This document shows, piece by piece, positions 59,614 through 64,000 of a stretch of DNA of 64,000 bases (within the stretch, counting starts at the first letter, position 1; every line of letters starts with the position of its first letter). The notes under the pieces were generated by a model. That model was not told where the DNA came from. It ran no database searches and saw only the letters and a list, made by a program, of their open reading frames with translations. The position numbers were made by a program, and so were the translations under genes. The DNA is taken from assembly GCA_938014885.1 (NCBI GenBank), contig CALLQI010000018.1:1-64000 (forward strand), written 5' to 3'. This DNA is from an uncultured bacterium (GTDB lineage: Bacteria > Planctomycetota > UBA8742 > UBA2392).

Positions 59614-61068
59614 ATGGGATTTGAAACTCAAAACGACGGCATCCGCGAACGCCTGCGCCTGCTGGCGGCGCGCTTTCCGCAGGCCGAGATCGCCCGACGC
59701 ACGGAGACTTCGCCTGCCAACGTCCACCGCTATCTGCGCGAAGGCAAAGTGCCCGTCAGCTTCTGCGCTGCACTCGTCCGCGCGTTCCAGGTCAACCCGG
59801 CATGGCTGCTGACCGGCGAAGGCGGCGTGCTGCTCAGCGACGTGCGCGCCCCCGTGCACCAGCTTGGCGGCGACATGCTGGAACTGGTGGAAACAATGGG
59901 TGCTGTCACCCGCATGCGGCTGGGCGAGATTTCCGGCCGCCCGGACCAGAAGACCCTGCGCAGCCTCGGCGAATCGCTGGATTCACTTGAGCGCATGCGC
60001 GGCACCCTGAACAAGCGCGCCGGACCGCTGCTGCAGGCCACACTGGGCGAGCTACAACGCTGCTTTGGCGGCATGCAGATGGACCGCGCCGGCAACCTGA
60101 TTGAAACCGCCCGCAAGCTCGCCCGCCTGACCACCGACGACACATTGCTCGAGCAACTCGATGCGGCCGAAAGCAGCTTCCACTACCTGACCGCGCGCGT
60201 AGAACAGGCCCTTGAATTCGAGCGCCGGGTGTTTGCGCGCCGCACACGCGCGGGCGTGATCCGCCCCGGGCCTGAGCTCAACTCCACCCTGCAATTCACC
60301 ATGCTGCTGCGCGAAACCGGCCGCCTGCGCGAAGGCCGCCGTGTATGCCGCGCGGTGCTGGCACTGGCCGCCGAGGCTGCCGCCGACTCAACCTACAAAG
60401 TCCTGCAGCTTCTTGAGGCCAACCTGTCGATTGAACTGGGCGACCTGGCCGAAGGGCTGGCCACTACCGTGCGAGTCTACCCCACCCTGACCCAAGACAA
60501 CTTCGGCGCCGGCCCGCTGTACACACGCGCGATGCTGCTTTCGGGCAATCTCAGTTTCCATGAGGCCGTCCACGTCGGCGCCATGAACGGCGCCAAGGCC
60601 CGCATGCTGATGCGCCATGCCGCCACCCGCGAGAACGCGACCGAGCTGGAACTCGCATTGGGCACGCTCGTGGGCCCACTCCCGCAGCGCGTGCCGGACG
60701 CCGAGTACGACACCCGCCTCGCGGCGCTGGTCCTTGATTGCCTGCAAGGCAAGAAGCGCACCGTGGCGCACTTTGACGCGCTGGCGCGAGATCATCCCCC
60801 GGCCTCACACTCGCCGGTGTTGAAGCAGTCGATGCTGGCGATTAACCGGGCGCAGGTCGCGCGCCTGTGCGGTGACCGATCTGGGCTGAAGCACGCCCAA
60901 GCCGACGCGGAGAAGGCGTTTCAGGCCGTGCCGTCGGAACTGTCAGTCAAGCTGGACTGGAAGGCCACCCGGCTGCGAAATCTGCGGGCAGGCAAGCCAA
61001 CGCAAGAACTGGCAGCGGCCGAGCAAGAGCTCGCGGCGCTGCAAAACGCGGGATATCGGCTGGTGTAG
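59614..61068 (+). CDS. CI-repressor-like HTH regulator with helical sensor region (copy 2)
   Basis: A 484-residue paralogue of the protein at 6603-8111. The HTH is QAEIARRTETSPANVHRYL, followed by NPAWLLTGEG. Shared blocks include ELVETMGAVTRMRLGEISG (residues about 90-108) and a central helical region with GRLREGRRVCRAVLALA near 235-251. The whole length aligns without large gaps, so both copies share one design. GAGGGG precedes the ATG. It is divergent from a choice-of-anchor D protein, as is copy 1. The effector of the helical region is unknown. Confidence 0.8.
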   Translation: MGFETQNDGIRERLRLLAARFPQAEIARRTETSPANVHRYLREGKVPVSFCAALVRAFQVNPAWLLTGEGGVLLSDVRAPVHQLGGDMLELVETMGAVTRMRLGEISGRPDQKTLRSLGESLDSLERMRGTLNKRAGPLLQATLGELQRCFGGMQMDRAGNLIETARKLARLTTDDTLLEQLDAAESSFHYLTARVEQALEFERRVFARRTRAGVIRPGPELNSTLQFTMLLRETGRLREGRRVCRAVLALAAEAAADSTYKVLQLLEANLSIELGDLAEGLATTVRVYPTLTQDNFGAGPLYTRAMLLSGNLSFHEAVHVGAMNGAKARMLMRHAATRENATELELALGTLVGPLPQRVPDAEYDTRLAALVLDCLQGKKRTVAHFDALARDHPPASHSPVLKQSMLAINRAQVARLCGDRSGLKHAQADAEKAFQAVPSELSVKLDWKATRLRNLRAGKPTQELAAAEQELAALQNAGYRLV

Positions 61069-61088
61069 CGGGCTGCTGCAACGGGCAA

Positions 61089-62447
61089 CTACTTCTTGCG
61101 TTCGGCCATGCGCTCGAGGGCCTGGCGCAGCATCTGCTTCATCTGGCCCATCAGCTCAGGGTTCTGCTGCAGCTCTTTCTCAAATGCCTGGAACATCTCA
61201 AGCATCGGCACCGGGATGTCGGCCTCAGTGGTGCCTTCGCCCAAAATGTCGGCGATGCGCGTCCAGGCCGCGCTTTCGTCGGCGCTGGCGTCTTCAAAGA
61301 AGCCGTACTTCAGCAAAAAGCGGATCGAGTACGCGTGGGCGGCGCTTTCGGCGGGGCGCGTCAGCACGCCGCGCAGCATTTTCTCCCAGCCCTGCCAGCG
61401 CTCAGCGCTGATCTGCTCAAACTGCGGGCCGATCAACTTGCGCACTTCGTGCTTGATCGCGTCCACGCGGCCGGAAACGGCCCACTCATCCAGGCCGTCG
61501 CTGTCGCAGGTGTCCAGTCGCACGCCGTCGTCATCGACGAAGGCGCACTGGCGCAATGCCACGCTGTGGCCGCCGACGAGAGTGCCGCCGTGGCTTGGCA
61601 TGGCGGTGTAGCCGCCTTCGGTGCGGCGCAGGGTCACGCCACCGCGTGAAAGCTGCACGTCAACGCGGCCTTTGCGGGTGCCGATGCGCGAACGCACCGT
61701 GCCGCCGCGCGATTCAAGGTAAAGGTCGCCCTCAACGGGCTCGAAGTTGGGTGTGCCGTCAGCGTCCACATCGGCCAGCCGCGCGCGCGAACCGGGGCTG
61801 AGCACGGCCGTGCCGTTGCCGACCTTGATGACGGCGTGCGAATTGGCCGGTGCCTGCACTTCGGCGGGCAGTGAAACGCGCGCGTCCATCACCGTGCCCG
61901 TGCGCTGGTTGTTGGCGCCATCGCGCAGCGTGAAGTCCTGTGCGCTGGTCGCGTACACTTGCGCCGTAGGCAGCACTGCCGCCTTGGGTGAGTCGGGTAC
62001 CGGGTCGTTGGCAATGCCGAAACCGTCGCCGGCAGGACGGCCACTGTTCGTGATCGCGCTGGCGATGAACACCAGCCCAAGCGCCAGCACCATCGCTGCA
62101 GCCACCAGCAGCGGAGCCGCCGTGAAGCGCAGGCGATACACCGGCGCCAGTTCACGTTCGGGTGCGGCCGCTTCGGCCTTTTCTGCTTCAGCCAAATCCA
62201 AACCGGCAAGCACGCGGGCTTTGAAGTCATCGGGCAGTTTGAATTCACTGGCCAGGCTGACGGCGGCGTGGGCGCGCGACAGCAGTTGCATCAGTTCAGC
62301 CAGGTCGGCGTCGCGGGCCAGGCCTTCATCCAGCTTCGCCTTTTCGGCGGCCGAAAGTGTGTCCGCCGGGTCAACGCTGAGCGAGCGCGAGCACAGCAAC
62401 TCAAGGTCAGAGTTGTCGGCGTGTTGGTTGTGGTTCTCGTTGCTCAT
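61089..62447 (-). CDS. Anti-sigma-type membrane protein with FecR-like domain
   Basis: A 452-residue protein. Residues 1-100 are cytoplasmic and helical and should hold the sigma factor. One membrane helix lies at about 109-132. The external part (about 170-330) has a FecR-like beta domain: AVIKVGNGTAVLSPGSRARL and GDLYLESRGGTVRSRIGTRKG. The end is helical. It follows an ECF sigma gene by 60 bases on the same strand, the standard sigma/anti-sigma order, so it likely releases the sigma factor in response to an envelope signal. No classical zinc motif (HxxxCxxC) is present. Confidence 0.82.
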   Translation of the reverse strand: MSNENHNQHADNSDLELLCSRSLSVDPADTLSAAEKAKLDEGLARDADLAELMQLLSRAHAAVSLASEFKLPDDFKARVLAGLDLAEAEKAEAAAPERELAPVYRLRFTAAPLLVAAAMVLALGLVFIASAITNSGRPAGDGFGIANDPVPDSPKAAVLPTAQVYATSAQDFTLRDGANNQRTGTVMDARVSLPAEVQAPANSHAVIKVGNGTAVLSPGSRARLADVDADGTPNFEPVEGDLYLESRGGTVRSRIGTRKGRVDVQLSRGGVTLRRTEGGYTAMPSHGGTLVGGHSVALRQCAFVDDDGVRLDTCDSDGLDEWAVSGRVDAIKHEVRKLIGPQFEQISAERWQGWEKMLRGVLTRPAESAAHAYSIRFLLKYGFFEDASADESAAWTRIADILGEGTTEADIPVPMLEMFQAFEKELQQNPELMGQMKQMLRQALERMAERKK

Positions 62448-62507
62448 GGCCCTGTCCTGCCTTGCCGGTTGGTGCCGGATTTTCCGGCGGATCAACTTTG
62501 GCTGTCC

Positions 62508-63056
62508 CTAGTCATCGCCGGGCTCAAAATCTTTCAGTTTTTCTGCTAATGCCTTCCTTGCACGCAGCAGGATCATGTGGACGGCCCCCTCGCTGACCCC
62601 CAATTCCTGCCCGATGGCCCGGCCTCGCTGCTTGTCGAAATAGTGCATCATCAATGCCGTACGGTAGTTATCCGGAAGGTCCTCAATCGCCTCGCGGATT
62701 GCCTGCACGCGCTCAGAGCCCGCCAGGGCCTCCAGGCCGCCCTCGCGGTCGTCGGGGGCGGCGTCCATCAAGTCGGGGTTATCGATCTCCTTGCGGCGGC
62801 GGCGCGCGAAGTTCAGCGCAATGCCGATCACCCAGCTTCGGAAACTGGCCGGCTTTTCCAGCCGCGCCAGCGTCGTGTAGGCCGTGGTGAAGGCGTCCTG
62901 GGTCACTTCCTGGGCGCGCTGGGGGTCGCGGGTGCGCGCCAGCATGTGGCCGTACACACCTTCCTGGTACCGGTCCATGAGCGCGGCAAAGGCGTCACGG
63001 TCGCCCTTGCGGGCCTTCAGCACCAGCTCAGATGTGTCCAGGTCAGCGTAAGGCAT
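62508..63056 (-). CDS. ECF RNA polymerase sigma factor
   Basis: A 182-residue sigma factor of ordinary size. Region 2 covers about 15-85 (RDAFAALMDRYQEGVYGHM, then ASFRSWVIGIALNFARRRRK), region 4 about 120-175 (IEDLPDNYRTALMMHYFDK and the helix-turn-helix GRAIGQELGVSEGAVHMIL). The anti-sigma-type gene directly downstream makes a co-transcribed pair. The start at 63056 follows a GCAGGGG stretch. It differs from the longer sigma factor at 115-867, which has no such partner. Confidence 0.92.
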   Translation of the reverse strand: MPYADLDTSELVLKARKGDRDAFAALMDRYQEGVYGHMLARTRDPQRAQEVTQDAFTTAYTTLARLEKPASFRSWVIGIALNFARRRRKEIDNPDLMDAAPDDREGGLEALAGSERVQAIREAIEDLPDNYRTALMMHYFDKQRGRAIGQELGVSEGAVHMILLRARKALAEKLKDFEPGDD

Positions 63057-63168
63057 TGGCCCCTGCCGGGCAGTAGTACGTCAGGCTGCCCCCGTGCCCA
63101 CGAAAAATGAATTCGAAGGCCGGTTTGTACCGGCCTAGCGTGAATCGGGAAAGACGCTGTAACGCGGG

Positions 63169-64000
63169 CTACTTCTGCAACTCGGCGAGGATGGCTTCTT
63201 TCGTGGGGTTGTGGTCAGCGATGTCGCGAAGCTCGGCGCGGGTCAGCACGCGGCCGGGGCGCAGTTCGGCCTCAGCAAACTCGTCGCCCAGCACGATCAC
63301 TTTCAGCGGAGTGATGCCGCCAACCTGCTTCCATTCGGCGGGGACTTCGCCGGGCTTGGGCCATGGGCGCCAGGAGGGGCGTCGGGCGTAGCGCGCGGTC
63401 AGGTGGATCGGCCGCACGCCGAGTTTGCACCAGTTGCGGGTTTCGCCGCGCGGACCGACGTAGACGGGCACGATCACGCGGGTGTCCACGGCCATGTCGG
63501 GGTCATCGGCCCAGTTTTCGAGCCACTCCGATGCCAGGCCTTTGCAGTAGCCTTCGTCGGTGATTTCGCCGGCGCGCAGTTCGGGCTTCAGGCCGATGTC
63601 TTCGCAGGCCAGCAGGTAGAAGCCGTAGAACTTCAGGCGCATCAGCTCAAGTTCGTCGCCTAGGGGCATGCGGTGCACGGCGCCTTCGCGCAGGCGGTTC
63701 AGGCCGTTGGGGTCCGCCACCGTGGCCAGCACCAGTTGCTGTACGAACGAATACGCGCGCGCGTAACGCAGGTAGTACGTGGGGTTGGGCTCAAGCCGCA
63801 GTCTTGGCACAACGGCATCTTCTGGCGGCGAAGGCTCACCAGCCGCAGCATTGCCGGCCGCCGCAATCTGCCGGATATGTGTCTCGCGGTGCTTGGTGAC
63901 CTGCGCCTTGAAGGCCTCCAGCAGCCGCAGCTTGTACTTGCGGGTCAGCATCAGCTTGGGGGATTCGGGGTTCTTTTCGGGCAGCAGCAGGGCTTCCAGC
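63169..64000 (-). CDS. Unknown protein, 5' end beyond the window
   Basis: At least 276 residues are visible and the frame is still open at 64000, so the N-terminus is missing; the ATG at 63951 is probably internal. LRLEPNPTYYLRYARAYSFVQ and FYGFYLLACEDIGLKPELRA are the most distinctive stretches. A beta-rich part with TRVIVPVYVGPRG and WCKLGVRPIHLTARY follows. I recognise no family and no membrane helix. It lies upstream of the ECF sigma gene on the same strand with a gap of 112 bases. Confidence 0.65.
   Translation of the reverse strand, partial: LEALLLPEKNPESPKLMLTRKYKLRLLEAFKAQVTKHRETHIRQIAAAGNAAAGEPSPPEDAVVPRLRLEPNPTYYLRYARAYSFVQQLVLATVADPNGLNRLREGAVHRMPLGDELELMRLKFYGFYLLACEDIGLKPELRAGEITDEGYCKGLASEWLENWADDPDMAVDTRVIVPVYVGPRGETRNWCKLGVRPIHLTARYARRPSWRPWPKPGEVPAEWKQVGGITPLKVIVLGDEFAEAELRPGRVLTRAELRDIADHNPTKEAILAELQK

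Overview
The window is GC-rich bacterial chromosome with 47 protein-coding genes, one tRNA and no rRNA, CRISPR array, phage or insertion sequence that I can recognise. The cell has an outer membrane: there are beta-barrel porins ending in Phe, a TonB receptor ending in Trp, TonB itself, and lipoproteins. Several traits together point to an uncultured Planctomycetota-like lineage: two receptor-like Ser/Thr kinases, FHA proteins, a lipoprotein ending in a planctomycete-type cytochrome domain, GEVED and choice-of-anchor D surface proteins with Cys/TM/Arg C-terminal tails, and many sigma factors. The phylum assignment is inference.

Layout. 1-6.4 kb: a hairpin cluster, an ECF sigma factor divergent from an FHA membrane protein, a PAP2/AUR1-like membrane enzyme, a PilZ protein and a UDP-sugar pyrophosphorylase. 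6.6-10.2 kb: an HTH regulator divergent from a surface protein. 10.2-19.4 kb: a DHH phosphoesterase and an outer-membrane uptake cluster (three Porin_O_P paralogues, a TonB-dependent receptor, TonB). 20-27.5 kb: a receptor-like kinase, an unusual GspF/PilC, PilT, and a cysteine desulfurase. 27.5-34.5 kb: a zinc-ribbon/helical-repeat protein with an AAC(3)-family enzyme, two tandem GYF-like small proteins, two cytochrome lipoproteins, a GH18/LysM protein and tRNA-Pro(CGG). 34.6-41.5 kb: an orphan VgrG with a small partner, an ABC ATPase and membrane proteins. 41.5-56 kb: hydroxyacyl-CoA dehydrogenase, a CNNM/CorC protein, an FHA-kinase, pterin dehydratase, YacP-like NYN nuclease, RNase III and several unknown secreted or coiled-coil proteins. 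56-64 kb: a second surface protein/HTH-regulator pair, a sigma/anti-sigma pair and a gene cut by the window end.

Four patterns cut across the annotation. (1) The same two-gene module occurs twice, 50 kb apart: a CI-repressor-like HTH protein with a long helical sensor region, divergent from a large choice-of-anchor D surface protein with a Cys-TM-Arg tail. Each intergenic gap carries a small inverted repeat. (2) At least seven intergenic gaps hold degenerate word repeats (CTCCAA/TTGGAG words and CACGAA/TTCGTG words), most with one arm the reverse complement of the other; the longest lies between the ABC ATPase and vgrG. (3) Six genes have a TA...T-type -10 box ending exactly 6 nt before the ATG, the geometry of leaderless mRNAs. 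(4) A second family of short hairpins has an invariant GGA/TCC triloop. The VgrG, the GspF and the RNase III also depart from their families in ways described below.
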